A DNA stretch of 64,000 nucleotides from Nocardia aurantia (GCF_009604425.1 NZ_WEGI01000012.1:186001-250000), one strand, 5' to 3'; shown: positions 44,751 to 54,004, numbered from the stretch's first letter. Numbers and translations are program-made. The notes: generated by a model not told the origin, from the sequence alone.

Positions 44751-46325
44751 GTGGCAGAAACCCAGCGACCAGTCCTCGTCGTCGATTTCGGTGCGCAGTA
44801 CGCGCAGTTGATCGCGCGGCGGGTGCGTGAGGCCAGCGTGTACTCCGAGGTGATCCCGCACACCGCGACCGTCGAGGAGATCGCCGAGCGGCAGCCGCTC
44901 GCGGTGATCCTGTCCGGTGGCCCGGCCAGCGTGTACACCGAGGGCGCGCCGCAGCTGGACGCGCGGCTGTTCGATCTGGAGGTGCCGGTCTTCGGCATCT
45001 GCTACGGCTTCCAGGCCATGGCACAGGCGTTGGGCGGCACGGTCACCAACACCGGCACCCGCGAATACGGCCGCACCGAACTGAGCGTCGACGGCGGCGT
45101 CCTGCACGGCGGGCTACCGGCCGTGCAGCCGGTGTGGATGAGCCACGGCGACGCGGTCACCGACGCGCCGGCCGGTTTCGAGGTCACCGCCACCAGCGTG
45201 GGCGCGCCGGTGGCGGCGTTCGAGGACCGCGCGCGCCGGCTCGCCGGTGTGCAATATCACCCCGAGGTGCTGCATTCCCCGCACGGTCAGCAGGTGCTCA
45301 GCCGGTTCCTGCACGAGGTGGCGGGCATCCCCGCGGCCTGGACCCCGGCCAATATCGCGGACGCGCTGATCGAGCAGGTGCGCGCGCAGGTGGGCGACGG
45401 GCACGCGATCTGCGGCCTGTCCGGCGGCGTCGATTCCGCGGTCGCGGCCGCGCTGGTGCAGCGCGCCATCGGTGACCGGCTCACCTGTGTGTTCGTCGAT
45501 CACGGCCTGCTGCGGGCGGGGGAGCGCGAGCAGGTGCAACGCGATTTCGTCGCCGCGACCGGCGCCCGGCTGGTGACCGTCGACGCGGTCGAGAAGTTCG
45601 TGGGCGAACTGAAGGGGGTGACCGATCCGGAGGAGAAGCGCAAGATCATCGGCCGGGAGTTCATCCGGTCCTTCGAGGACGCGATCGCCGAGGTCGTGCT
45701 GACCACCGAGGACGTTGGAGCGGCCGGTCCCATCGTGGAGTACCTGGTGCAGGGCACTCTCTACCCGGATGTGGTCGAGTCCGGCGGCGGAACCGGCACC
45801 GCCAACATCAAGAGCCATCACAACGTCGGCGGCCTGCCCGACGATCTGGAGTTCGAACTGGTCGAGCCGCTGCGGCTGCTGTTCAAGGACGAGGTGCGCG
45901 CGGTCGGCCGCGAGCTGGGGCTGCCGGAGGAGATCGTGGCCCGCCAGCCGTTCCCGGGTCCGGGCCTGGCCATCCGTATCGTCGGCGAGGTGACCGCCGA
46001 CCGGCTGGCGACGCTGCGGCAGGCCGACGCCATCGCCCGCGAGGAGCTGACCGCGGCCGGCCTGGACGGTCAGATCTGGCAGTGCCCGGTCGTGCTGCTG
46101 GCCGACGTGCGCTCGGTCGGCGTGCAGGGCGACGGCCGCACCTACGGCCACCCGATCGTGCTGCGCCCGGTGTCCAGCGAGGACGCGATGACCGCGGACT
46201 GGACCCGGCTGCCCTACGACGTCCTGGAACGCATCTCCACCCGGATCACCAACGAGGTGGCGGAGGTGAACCGGGTCGTGCTCGATGTGACGAGCAAGCC
46301 CCCGGGGACCATCGAATGGGAGTGA
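44751..46325 (+). CDS. guaA: GMP synthase (glutamine-hydrolysing)
   Basis: GuaA converts XMP to GMP using glutamine and ATP. The 524-residue product has a class-I glutaminase domain (catalytic Cys84 in GICYGFQ, and YHPEV), the PP-loop LSGGVDS near 222-228, and the C-terminal XMP-binding domain ending KPPGTIEWE. The GTG at 44751 is preceded by a close -10 box. It completes the guanine pathway begun by guaB2. A large palindrome terminates it. Confidence 0.96.
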   Translation: MAETQRPVLVVDFGAQYAQLIARRVREASVYSEVIPHTATVEEIAERQPLAVILSGGPASVYTEGAPQLDARLFDLEVPVFGICYGFQAMAQALGGTVTNTGTREYGRTELSVDGGVLHGGLPAVQPVWMSHGDAVTDAPAGFEVTATSVGAPVAAFEDRARRLAGVQYHPEVLHSPHGQQVLSRFLHEVAGIPAAWTPANIADALIEQVRAQVGDGHAICGLSGGVDSAVAAALVQRAIGDRLTCVFVDHGLLRAGEREQVQRDFVAATGARLVTVDAVEKFVGELKGVTDPEEKRKIIGREFIRSFEDAIAEVVLTTEDVGAAGPIVEYLVQGTLYPDVVESGGGTGTANIKSHHNVGGLPDDLEFELVEPLRLLFKDEVRAVGRELGLPEEIVARQPFPGPGLAIRIVGEVTADRLATLRQADAIAREELTAAGLDGQIWQCPVVLLADVRSVGVQGDGRTYGHPIVLRPVSSEDAMTADWTRLPYDVLERISTRITNEVAEVNRVVLDVTSKPPGTIEWE

Positions 46326-46332
46326 GCCGGTG

Positions 46333-46380
46333 ACGACGCCGAGGGCCCGGTCGCGATCGCGACCGGGCCCTCGGCGTCGT
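46333..46380. terminator. 48-bp perfect palindrome, terminator after guaA
   Basis: ACGACGCCGAGGGCCCGGTC continues to a GCGATCGC centre and mirrors perfectly, giving an approximately 22-bp stem with a tiny loop. It has no T-tract and lies between convergent guaA and the small membrane protein gene. Confidence 0.88.
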
Positions 46381-46390
46381 GCGAGTGGGG

Positions 46391-46636
46391 TCAGTGCCGC
46401 CGGCGGGGTGAGACCACCATGCCGCAGCCGACCACGATGGCGGCGCCGACCACGATCCAGCCGAGTGGGATGCCCGGATGGATCGGCCAGCCGTCCGGCC
46501 CGATGAAGGCCCAGACGCTGACGAGCACGGCCAGCAGACCGGCCAGCAGCAGGGCGAACGACGGTCCCCGGCGCGAGCGCCCGGTGCGGGTGTCGGTCTC
46601 CGACGGATCGGTGTCGATCGGGTTCTGATCAGCCAC
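46391..46636 (-). CDS. Small two-segment membrane protein
   Basis: This 81-residue protein has two hydrophobic segments (about 27-47, FALLLAGLLAVLVSVWAFIG; and about 57-75, IPLGWIVVGAAIVVGCGMVV) and a charged Asp/Thr-rich N-terminus. The GTG at 46636 follows GGAGGTG and overlaps the end of the PspC-domain gene by 8 bp, so it is coupled to it. The function is unknown. It probably works with that protein in envelope stress. Confidence 0.8.
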   Translation of the reverse strand: MADQNPIDTDPSETDTRTGRSRRGPSFALLLAGLLAVLVSVWAFIGPDGWPIHPGIPLGWIVVGAAIVVGCGMVVSPRRRH

Positions 46637-48338
46637 GTTTCACCTCCACGTTTCCGGCGCGTACATCGATGTCGAGATGCAGGACCGGTCCGGTCGCGGG
46701 TCCGGTCGGGCCCTGCGGGCAGTCGGTCGGATCGGCGAGTTTCACCGTGCAGGTGGTGTCCAGCCGCATCGACTCCGGGACCAGGACCCGCAGATTGCCC
46801 ATCCGGACCCGCGCGGTCGCCGTCTGGTCCCCGGTCAGCGCCAGCGAGCGCAGGTCCAGCGTGCCGTTGCCGGCGTTGATCCGGAACGGCTGATCCAGTT
46901 CGGCGGCCGAGGTGGGCGTCCACGCGTGTTCGCCGACGGCGCCGCGATCGAATTCCACCGGTCCGATGATCGAGGCCAGCGCGACGAATCCGACCAGCGG
47001 CGGAATCAGCACGATCAGCCCGTAGCCGCGCCGCAGGAACGCGCCGATGATCAGGCCCAGGCCCACCACCGCCAGCGCCACCGCGCCGATGCGGGCGGGG
47101 GTCATCCAGTCCACCCCGGCGGCGGCGATCCCGCCCGCGATCGCGGCGGCGAGCACGGCGTTCCCGATGACGATCGGGGTGAGCCGCGAGCGCGGTGGCC
47201 GTGGCGCCGTCGCGACCGGCTGCGGTGGCGTCGGATCCGGGAGATTCCAGGCCAGCGGGGAGACCCCGAGCGGGTCCCAGCCCGGTGGCCGCGGACCGAA
47301 ACGGTCCGGACCGGCGGTCGATCCGCGGCCCGCGGGGAATTCCTCGGTGACCGTCGACCTCGCGAAACCGCCGCCTTCCGGCCGGACCGGATCGTCGGCG
47401 GGGGCATCGACGACGCGATCCGCGGCGCCGGGTACGAAGTCGGTGTCCGCCGGATCGGCCATTCCTGCGGCTGTCGCACTCGCCGCGTCGGCCATCGGTG
47501 GGTGTCGGTCGGCCGTCGCGTCGGCCGACGGCGTGCCCAGCCTGGCTGTCGCCTCGGTCAGCGGCGTGCCCAGCCCGGCTGTCGCCTCGGTCAGCGGCGT
47601 GCCCAGCCCGGCTGTCGCCTCGGTCAGCGGCGTGACCTGGCCGGCGGTCGCGCCGGTCATCGGTGCCGCCCGGCCTCCGGTCCCGTCGGCGGCCGGTGTG
47701 ACCCGGTTGTCCGCGGCACCGGCCGGTGACTCCGGCTCGTAGTGATCCGGCAGCGTCGTGTACGGCCCGTACGGGCCGGCCGCCCACGGCGATCCGCCCG
47801 GGAAAGCGGTGCCCGGATAGCCGGTCGCCGCGATCGTGTTCACCCCCAGGGAGTCCACCTCGTCGGCGGGGGGCTGAGGCTGCCGCAGGTACAGCAACCA
47901 CCACGCGGCGACCATCAGCGCGAAGCTGATCAGTCCGGAGCCGCCGAGCCCCACCCCGACCGGCCCCATCGTCAGGAGCGCGATCACGAACACGACGAGC
48001 AGCACGATCGTCCGGACCGGGGACTGCGCGCTGTAGCCCTTGCCGAGCAGCCCCTGCGCCGGCGACACCTGATCGCCCGTCGCCGGGAGCAACAGCCATG
48101 CCGCCAGATACAGCACGATGCCCGCGCCGCCGAAGATCGTCGACACCACGAAGCCGATCCGGATCAGTACCGGATCGACGCCGTAGCGCCGCCCGAAGCC
48201 CACGGCGACGCCGGCGACCGGTCCTTGCCGCGGACGGCGCACGGGCCGGGTTCGCCACAGATGCTGGAGTTGCTCGTTGAATCCGGCCCGGCTACCGGTG
48301 CCCCCGGCCCAGCCGTTCGCTCTGGTCATGAATCTCAT
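46629..48338 (-). CDS. PspC-domain multi-pass membrane protein
   Basis: This envelope protein of about 569 residues has an N-terminal PspC domain (RRPRQGPVAGVAVGFGRRYG, then IVLYLAAWLLLPATG). Two or three further helices, a long Ala/Thr/Pro-rich stretch with four LTEATAGLGTP-like 11-mers, four more helices and a C-terminal beta-rich domain (NGTLDLRSLALTG, MGNLRVLVPES) follow. The start is uncertain: ATG at 48338 or 48329. It faces a PspC-histidine kinase across the MspA-like gene, suggesting a shared signalling system. Confidence 0.8.
   Translation of the reverse strand: MRFMTRANGWAGGTGSRAGFNEQLQHLWRTRPVRRPRQGPVAGVAVGFGRRYGVDPVLIRIGFVVSTIFGGAGIVLYLAAWLLLPATGDQVSPAQGLLGKGYSAQSPVRTIVLLVVFVIALLTMGPVGVGLGGSGLISFALMVAAWWLLYLRQPQPPADEVDSLGVNTIAATGYPGTAFPGGSPWAAGPYGPYTTLPDHYEPESPAGAADNRVTPAADGTGGRAAPMTGATAGQVTPLTEATAGLGTPLTEATAGLGTPLTEATARLGTPSADATADRHPPMADAASATAAGMADPADTDFVPGAADRVVDAPADDPVRPEGGGFARSTVTEEFPAGRGSTAGPDRFGPRPPGWDPLGVSPLAWNLPDPTPPQPVATAPRPPRSRLTPIVIGNAVLAAAIAGGIAAAGVDWMTPARIGAVALAVVGLGLIIGAFLRRGYGLIVLIPPLVGFVALASIIGPVEFDRGAVGEHAWTPTSAAELDQPFRINAGNGTLDLRSLALTGDQTATARVRMGNLRVLVPESMRLDTTCTVKLADPTDCPQGPTGPATGPVLHLDIDVRAGNVEVKRG
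47531..47661 (-). repeat. 33-bp coding tandem repeat in the PspC-domain gene
   Basis: Units start at 47531, 47564, 47597 and 47630. The period of 33 keeps the frame and encodes LTEATAGLGTP-type 11-mers. The first three are almost identical, so copy number probably varies between strains. Confidence 0.85.
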
Positions 48339-48444
48339 GGTGGAACGACCGGGGTCCGGTTGCATCGGGGTGAACCCTGAAATGAGACCTGAACTCCTGG
48401 GCACGGTCCGGTCACATCGTCGTGACCGGCCGCGATCCCCCCGC

Positions 48445-49092
48445 TCAGATGACCATGGGATCACCGAAGACCGCGCCGGAGGCGTCGGTGTCCGGTGAGC
48501 TGACCGTGATCATGGTGTACGGCCGGATCGTCACCGGGCCGCCGCAGTGGTGTGCCCACAGATGGAAGTCGTGGCTGACGACGGTGCCGGTCCGGTCCGG
48601 GGTCAGCGTCTTCTGGTCGATGACGACGTCCTTGATCTCCCCGGGCGAGATCGACAGGTCCAGGCCGACACCGGCCGCGATGGTCGGGCCGATCGAGGCC
48701 GCGACGCCCGGCGACACCAGATCCGGCGACGCCGACACCCCCGCGTTCGCCCCCAGCGACATCGACACCCCGGCGGTGGCGCTGAAGATCAGATCGATGT
48801 CGACCGCGCAGGCGATGAAATATCCGGCCCGCAGTGTTCCGGTGCCGCTGCCGGAGACCCGTCCGTAGAAGCTGGCCTCCATGAATGCCTCCCGGTTGGT
48901 CGGCATGTTGTTCAGCGGCGCGATCGGGTGGACGGCCGAATCGGCCTGCCCCACCGTGTAAGTGAGCCCGTCCGTCGTGACATAGGTGTTCTCGTGGGGT
49001 GCGAACACCCCGGTATCCGCCGACGCCTCCGGTGCGCCGAGTACGAGGCCGACCGTGGTGGCGGCGATCGCGATCGCGGACGTGATGTGCAT
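48445..49092 (-). CDS. MspA-family porin-like exported protein
   Basis: This 215-residue exported protein resembles the MspA porin family that forms channels in the mycolic-acid outer membrane. A signal peptide spans 1-26 (VLGAPEASA before DTGVFAP). The mature part has the NREAFMEASFYGRVSGSG segment, alternating beta-strand patterns and a C-terminal HCGGPVTIRPYTMITVSS. The ATG at 49092 is preceded by GGAGGGAA. It lies between the two PspC-domain genes and runs with the minus-strand one. Confidence 0.85.
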   Translation of the reverse strand: MHITSAIAIAATTVGLVLGAPEASADTGVFAPHENTYVTTDGLTYTVGQADSAVHPIAPLNNMPTNREAFMEASFYGRVSGSGTGTLRAGYFIACAVDIDLIFSATAGVSMSLGANAGVSASPDLVSPGVAASIGPTIAAGVGLDLSISPGEIKDVVIDQKTLTPDRTGTVVSHDFHLWAHHCGGPVTIRPYTMITVSSPDTDASGAVFGDPMVI

Positions 49093-49650
49093 TGATTCCC
49101 TCCCCATCGGTGCGCGCCGACAGCGCGCGATCTGCGTCCCTCCCGGCGGTCGGAGACCTCCCGGAGGCGGCGCGTCACCCATCCTGGCCGGGAGGTCTGA
49201 GCCCCGGCCAATGATTTCCTTGCGATTCCGGTCGAACAGCCTTGCGGGACAAGTGCTTCGGAATGAGCGACGATCCGGAATCCATGGTGTTCCGGTCGGG
49301 CGGCCGCCGGTGCGGCCCGGATCGCGATCCGGGCCGTCGCAGCCGGTCACGGCGCCGCGGGCAGTTTTCCGGACCGGCGCGGAGGATCCGGCGGATATCG
49401 CCGCCGCCGTCCGGTCCGGACAGCGGAGCGATGCCCGGGCCGATGGCGGTTGCCCCCGGGACCGGGTGACGGCACCCGGCCGACCGCACGGCGCCACTGT
49501 CCGGGGCCCGGGTACCGGACGCATCGTCCGGTCTGGACCGATGCACCGATACCGAGGCGCTGCCGGAAGCAGGTGCGCGGCGCACCCCGAGGCCCGAATC
49601 GGGGTTGTTCCCGATGGTCGCTGTCGGGGGTCCGTGCCAGTATCGAAGGC
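49093..49650. other. Divergent gap between the MspA-like gene and the histidine kinase gene
   Basis: About 558 bp, no accepted gene. Long open frames exist on both strands but have arbitrary composition. It should hold two divergent promoters. No recognised operator was found. Confidence 0.5.
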
Positions 49651-50925
49651 ATGTTCCCGGCCACACCTGCCCTCGACGCGCACGGCGTCGTGCCCGCGCC
49701 GCCGCCGCGGTTGGTGCGCCGGTCCGGGGGCCGGGTGATCGGCGGCGTGGCCGGTGGGATCGCCGATCACCTCGATATCGACGTGTTCAAGGTGCGGATG
49801 GCGTTCGTCCTGCTGTCCGCGCTGATGGGGGCGGGCATTGTCGCCTACGGGCTGTTGTGGATCTTCACCTCGGCCGGTGCGGACGCGCCCCCGCCGACGG
49901 CGTCCGAGCGGCGGCAGGCGGTCGGGCTGGTGCTGCTCGGGCTGGCCCTGGCCGTCTCGATGTCGTGGCTGTTCAACGGCACCGCGGCCCACGTGGTCGG
50001 GCCGATCGTGGTGGTCGCGGTGGGCGCCGCGCTGGTGTGGCGCGAATTCGACGCCGAGGGCCCGCGGTCGATGTTCGGGCTGCCCGCCAAACCGGGCGTC
50101 CTGACCTGGACGCGCATCCTGTCCGGCGCCACGCTGATCGTGGTCGGGCTGAGCGTGGTGGTGCTGGCCCGGATCAATCTCAGCTCGCTGGGGTCGGCGT
50201 TGATCGCGGTCGGCGTCACGCTGGTCGGGGTCGGGCTGCTGACGGTGCCGCTGTGGCTGCGCCTGATGCGCGCGCTCAATTCCGAGCGCGCCGCCCGCAT
50301 CCGCAACGAGGAGCGCGAGGAGATCGCCTCCCACCTGCACGATTCCGTCCTGCAGACGCTCGCGCTGATCCAGCGGCAGGCCGGCGATCCGCAGGAGGTC
50401 ACCAGGCTGGCCCGCAGCCAGGAGCGGGAGCTGCGCAAGTGGCTGTTCGAGGATTCGATGCCGGCCGAGTCGAGCCTCGCCGCCGCGCTGCGCACCATCG
50501 CCGGGGAGGTGGAGGACCAGCACGGCGTGAAGGTCACCCCGGTGACCGTCGGCGACGTCTCGATGGATCCGGGCGATACCGGATTCGGCCTGCCCAAGGA
50601 GCATTTCACCGCCCTGCTCGGCGCCACCCGTGAGGCGCTGGTGAACGCGGCCAAACACGCCGGGGTGCCGACCATCGACCTGTTCGCGGAGGTGGAGCCG
50701 GAGCAGGTGAGCATCTTCGTGCGCGACCGCGGCACCGGTTTCGACCTCGCGGCCGTCCCCGCCGACCGGCGCGGCGTCGCCAAGTCCATCCGGGCCCGCA
50801 TCGAGCGCCGCGGCGGCTCGGTCGACATCCGCTCGGCGCCCGGCCGTGGTACCGAGGTCCGGATCACCTTGCCGCGCAGCGACTCCGAGGACCCGGCCGA
50901 GTCCGCCGAGGCGGACCAGGAGTGA
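49651..50925 (+). CDS. PspC-domain sensor histidine kinase
   Basis: This 424-residue membrane kinase has an N-terminal PspC domain (about 20-75, GGRVIGGVAGGIADHLDID) followed by several helices (to about 203). A HisKA_3-like motif HLHDSVLQTLALIQ carries the phospho-accepting His230. The ATPase part has REALVNAAKHAG (N box), RDRGTGFD and GRGTEVRI. The ATG at 49651 fits the PspC N-terminus. A LuxR-type response regulator follows 109 bp downstream. It probably senses envelope stress (inference). Confidence 0.9.
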   Translation: MFPATPALDAHGVVPAPPPRLVRRSGGRVIGGVAGGIADHLDIDVFKVRMAFVLLSALMGAGIVAYGLLWIFTSAGADAPPPTASERRQAVGLVLLGLALAVSMSWLFNGTAAHVVGPIVVVAVGAALVWREFDAEGPRSMFGLPAKPGVLTWTRILSGATLIVVGLSVVVLARINLSSLGSALIAVGVTLVGVGLLTVPLWLRLMRALNSERAARIRNEEREEIASHLHDSVLQTLALIQRQAGDPQEVTRLARSQERELRKWLFEDSMPAESSLAAALRTIAGEVEDQHGVKVTPVTVGDVSMDPGDTGFGLPKEHFTALLGATREALVNAAKHAGVPTIDLFAEVEPEQVSIFVRDRGTGFDLAAVPADRRGVAKSIRARIERRGGSVDIRSAPGRGTEVRITLPRSDSEDPAESAEADQE

Positions 50926-51034
50926 TCGAGGCCGGTCGCGGCAGGCCCGGAGTCGGTAGGGTGAACCGGCCGAGGATGTTTCGGTTCCGGGAGAGCGCGG
51001 TCGGGTGTCCGGGATCGTCGAGTGAGGGAGAACA

Positions 51035-51676
51035 GTGTCCATCCGGGTTTTTCTGGTCGACGACCACGCCGTGTTCCGGTCCGGGGTGCGGGCGGAGCTG
51101 AGCAGGGAAGCCGATATGGCGGTGGTCGGCGAGGCCGGCGGGGTGGGGGAGGCTGTCGCCGGGATCAAGACCGCCCGCCCCGACGTGGTGCTGCTGGATG
51201 TGCACATGCCCGATGGCGGCGGCGTGGCGGTGCTGCAGGGCATCGACCCGGGCCCGGTGTGCCTGGCGCTCAGCGTGTCCGACGCCGCGGAGGACGTGAT
51301 CGCGGTGATCCGCGCCGGCGCCCGAGGCTACGTCACCAAGACCATCTCCGGTCCCGAACTGGCCGAGGGCATCCGCCGCGTGGCCGCCGGTGACGCGGTG
51401 TTCAGCCCGCGGCTGGCCGGATTCGTCCTGGACTCGTTCACCGGCCGCTCCCCGGTCCCGGAGCCGCAACTGGACCCCGAACTGGATTCGCTGACCCCGC
51501 GGGAACTCGAGGTGCTGCGCCTGCTGGCCCGCGGCTACACCTACCGGGAGATCGCCGAGACCCTGTTCATCTCGGTGAAAACCGTCGAGACCCACGCCTC
51601 CAACGTGCTCCGCAAGACCCAGCAGTCCAACCGCAACGCCCTGACCCGCTGGGCCCACCGCCGCCGCATCGACTGA
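51035..51676 (+). CDS. NarL/LuxR-type response regulator
   Basis: This 213-residue regulator has an N-terminal receiver with the acidic pair DD (9-10), phospho-acceptor Asp55 in LLDVHMPDGGG and Lys near 106 (GYVTKTIS). The C-terminal LuxR helix-turn-helix reads LTPRELEVLRLLARGYTYRE and ISVKTVETHASNVLRKT. The GTG at 51035 follows GGGAGAA. Its kinase partner is the preceding gene. Likely targets are the divergent MspA/PspC genes. Confidence 0.93.
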   Translation: MSIRVFLVDDHAVFRSGVRAELSREADMAVVGEAGGVGEAVAGIKTARPDVVLLDVHMPDGGGVAVLQGIDPGPVCLALSVSDAAEDVIAVIRAGARGYVTKTISGPELAEGIRRVAAGDAVFSPRLAGFVLDSFTGRSPVPEPQLDPELDSLTPRELEVLRLLARGYTYREIAETLFISVKTVETHASNVLRKTQQSNRNALTRWAHRRRID

Positions 51677-51720
51677 CCCGGCGCGCTGCGTCGGCCGCCG
51701 CGACCCCGGCTGTACCGGCC

Positions 51721-51786
51721 GGCGCTATCCGACTGACTCGGTTCGCTGGCGCGGCTGGCGCTATCCGACTGGCACGGTTCGCTGGC
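51721..51786. repeat. 36-bp direct repeat downstream of the regulator
   Basis: GGCGCTATCCGACTG begins copies at 51721 and 51757, each followed by a CGGTTCGCTGGC-type end. A third partial GCTGGCACGGTTCGG follows. It lies between convergent genes. Confidence 0.65.
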
Positions 51787-51885
51787 ACGGTTCGGCCGGC
51801 ATGGCCGCGCTGTCCTCTCGGTGCGGCCCACCTGTACTGGGCGCTGTGTCGACCGGCCTGCGCTGTGCCGACCGATGTGACCCCG

Positions 51886-53040
51886 TCAGAGAGCGACCAG
51901 CACCACGATGATGATCAGCAGTCCGATCAGCAGGCCGACCGCGATGGCGAGCGGCCCGGCGTTCGGCCCGAGACTGTCCAGCCCGATGCCGCCGCTCTTG
52001 GCGGGCTTGCGTTGTGCCGGATTGCGTTGCGGGGCAGGCGCACTCGGGGCGACCGCGCGCGGCGGGCGGGGCAGCGGCGACGAATGCGGGCTGCGCAGCC
52101 CGGCGGCCGAGTTGCGCGCCGCCCACGCCGGGATGGTGCCGTCCTCGGTGCGGATCGGCGCGCCGAGAATATAAGGCCCGGTGCCGGGTCCGAAGGCCGC
52201 GGCGAGGATCTCGTCGCGCGCCTCGGCCATGGTCGGGCGGCGCTGCGGCGCCGGCTCCATCATGTGCAGCAGCACCTCGGTGAGCGGCCCGCTGCGGCTC
52301 GGCGGGATGATCTGCGCCATCGCGGCGCGGGTGACGATCACGTTCTGGTCCTCGTCGAACCCGTACGGCGTCTGCCCCTCGACGGCCGTGTAGAGCGTGG
52401 CGCCGAGCGAGTACACGTCGCTGGCGGCGGTCGGCTGCGCACCGCGCGCGACCTCCGGCGGCATGTAGGCGGGGGTGCCGGTGATCATGTCCTCCTGCTC
52501 ACCGGCCAGATCACCGGCCCCGGCGGCGATACCGAAGTCGGACAGCTTCGCCTTGCCCACCTCACCGCCGCGGTCGGCGACCAGGATGTTGCCCGGCTTG
52601 ATGTCGCGGTGGGTGATCCCGACGGCGTGCGCGGCGGCCAGGGCGTCGGCGACCTGCGCGCCGATCTGGGCCACCTCCACCGGCGGTAGCCCCTCGACCA
52701 GGGCCAGCGCCTTCGCGACGCTGCGCGACGGCAGATACTCCATCACCAGCCAGGGCTCGCCCGCCTCGAGCACCACGTCGTACACGGCGATCGCGTGCTC
52801 GTGCGACAGCTTGGCGGCGACCCGGCCCTCGTGCACGATCCGGTTGCGGACCTCGTCGGCCTCGGCGTCGGTGAGCCCGGCGGTGGTGAGCACCTGCTTG
52901 ATGGCGACCTCGCGGTTGAGCAGGCGATCGGTCGCCAGCCACACCGCCCCCATACCGCCGCCGCCGAGCTTCGACTGGAGGCGGTAGCGCCCGGCGACGA
53001 GATAGTCGGGGCCGACGATGGGACGAGCGCGTTCGGTCAC
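51886..53040 (-). CDS. Serine/threonine protein kinase, tail-anchored
   Basis: This 384-residue Hanks-type kinase has the glycine loop GGGGMG (26-31), ATP Lys48, HRDIKPGN with catalytic Asp146, DFG at 168-170, and the APE-like PPE segment. A Pro/Ala-rich juxtamembrane region (about 290-360) is followed by a single hydrophobic helix ending at the last residue (LAIAVGLLIGLLIIIVVLVAL region). There is no outer sensor domain, unlike PknB. The GTG at 53040 was chosen from the domain start. No known substrate gene lies beside it. Confidence 0.9.
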   Translation of the reverse strand: MTERARPIVGPDYLVAGRYRLQSKLGGGGMGAVWLATDRLLNREVAIKQVLTTAGLTDAEADEVRNRIVHEGRVAAKLSHEHAIAVYDVVLEAGEPWLVMEYLPSRSVAKALALVEGLPPVEVAQIGAQVADALAAAHAVGITHRDIKPGNILVADRGGEVGKAKLSDFGIAAGAGDLAGEQEDMITGTPAYMPPEVARGAQPTAASDVYSLGATLYTAVEGQTPYGFDEDQNVIVTRAAMAQIIPPSRSGPLTEVLLHMMEPAPQRRPTMAEARDEILAAAFGPGTGPYILGAPIRTEDGTIPAWAARNSAAGLRSPHSSPLPRPPRAVAPSAPAPQRNPAQRKPAKSGGIGLDSLGPNAGPLAIAVGLLIGLLIIIVVLVAL

Positions 53041-53149
53041 GGCGCGAGAATAGCCGAAAACCATCCTGACTGGCCCGGTTACCCGGAGTCGGCTTCCGCC
53101 CCCCGGCATCTTGACGCGTACCGAAGTGGGGGTTCTACTGAGGGTGGTA

Positions 53150-53165
53150 TCGAACGTATATTCGA
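53150..53165. promoter_or_regulatory. LexA box (SOS) upstream of imuA'
   Basis: TCGAACGTATATTCGA fits the mycobacterial-type TCGAAC-N4-GTTCGA site with one mismatch. TATGAT follows 1 bp downstream (53167-53172) and could be the -10. It lies about 80 bp upstream of imuA'. Confidence 0.85.
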
Positions 53166-53245
53166 CTATGATCGATAGCTGAACAGATGCTGGCGATGGT
53201 CATCCGACTCGTCCGGGTATCGCGGTGGAGTCCATTCGATGAGAG

Positions 53246-54004
53246 ATGGGTGGTCGTTGGATGGGTTCGGCCGAGGAACGGAAACTGGAACGGCTGGCGG
53301 ACCTGCGTCGCCGCATGGCCGCGATCCCCGCACGCGGCGCGGGTGCCGTCACTCGTCCGCCGGCCCCGCGATCGTCTCGCCCCGAGTCGCTACCGGTGCC
53401 GTCCGCCCTGGTGGACCTGCTGCCCGACGGCGGCGTACCTCGCGGATCGGTGGTCGCGTACACGGGTGCGAGCTCGTTGCTGGCCGGCCTGCTGGCCGCG
53501 GTGACCGGCAGCGGTGGTCACGCCGCGGCGATCGGCCTGCCCCGGCTGGGCCTGCTCGCGACGGCCGAGATGGGGGCACACCTGTCCCGGCTGTATGTCG
53601 TGCCCGACCCGGGCCCGGACCCCGTGGAAATAGCCTCCGTATTGCTGGACGGTCTGGATCTGGTCGTACTCAACCTCGGCGGCATCTCGGTCCCGGCCGC
53701 TCGCACCCGGGTGCTCGCCGCCCGCGCCCGCAGCAAGGCGGCCACCCTCGTCGTGACCGGCGGCGCCTGGATCGGCCCCACCCTGCGCATCGCCACCGAG
53801 ATCGACGGCTACGAGGGCATCGGCCGCGGCACCGGCCGTCTGCGGACCGTTCGCCTGAACGTCTGCGTCCGCGGCCGCTCCACCCCGCCCCGCACCGGCC
53901 GCCTGGCCCTGACCCCCCACGACGGCTGCGTCGAATGGCAAGCCCCCGAACCCGATTCGACCTTCGCCCCATCCCCGGAGGTCGCCCGCCATGCCGTCTC
54001 CTGA
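53246..54004 (+). CDS. imuA': Mutasome accessory protein ImuA'
   Basis: ImuA' is the RecA-like partner needed, with ImuB and DnaE2, for damage-induced mutagenesis in mycolata. The 252-residue product has a degenerate core (SVVAYTGASSLLAGLLAAVT in place of a Walker A loop, then AAIGLPRLGLLATAEMGAHL) and a VVLNLGGISVP segment. The start is ATG at 53246, or 53261. A LexA box lies upstream. In mycobacteria imuA' overlaps imuB, but here a 447-bp gap follows. Confidence 0.88.
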   Translation: MGGRWMGSAEERKLERLADLRRRMAAIPARGAGAVTRPPAPRSSRPESLPVPSALVDLLPDGGVPRGSVVAYTGASSLLAGLLAAVTGSGGHAAAIGLPRLGLLATAEMGAHLSRLYVVPDPGPDPVEIASVLLDGLDLVVLNLGGISVPAARTRVLAARARSKAATLVVTGGAWIGPTLRIATEIDGYEGIGRGTGRLRTVRLNVCVRGRSTPPRTGRLALTPHDGCVEWQAPEPDSTFAPSPEVARHAVS

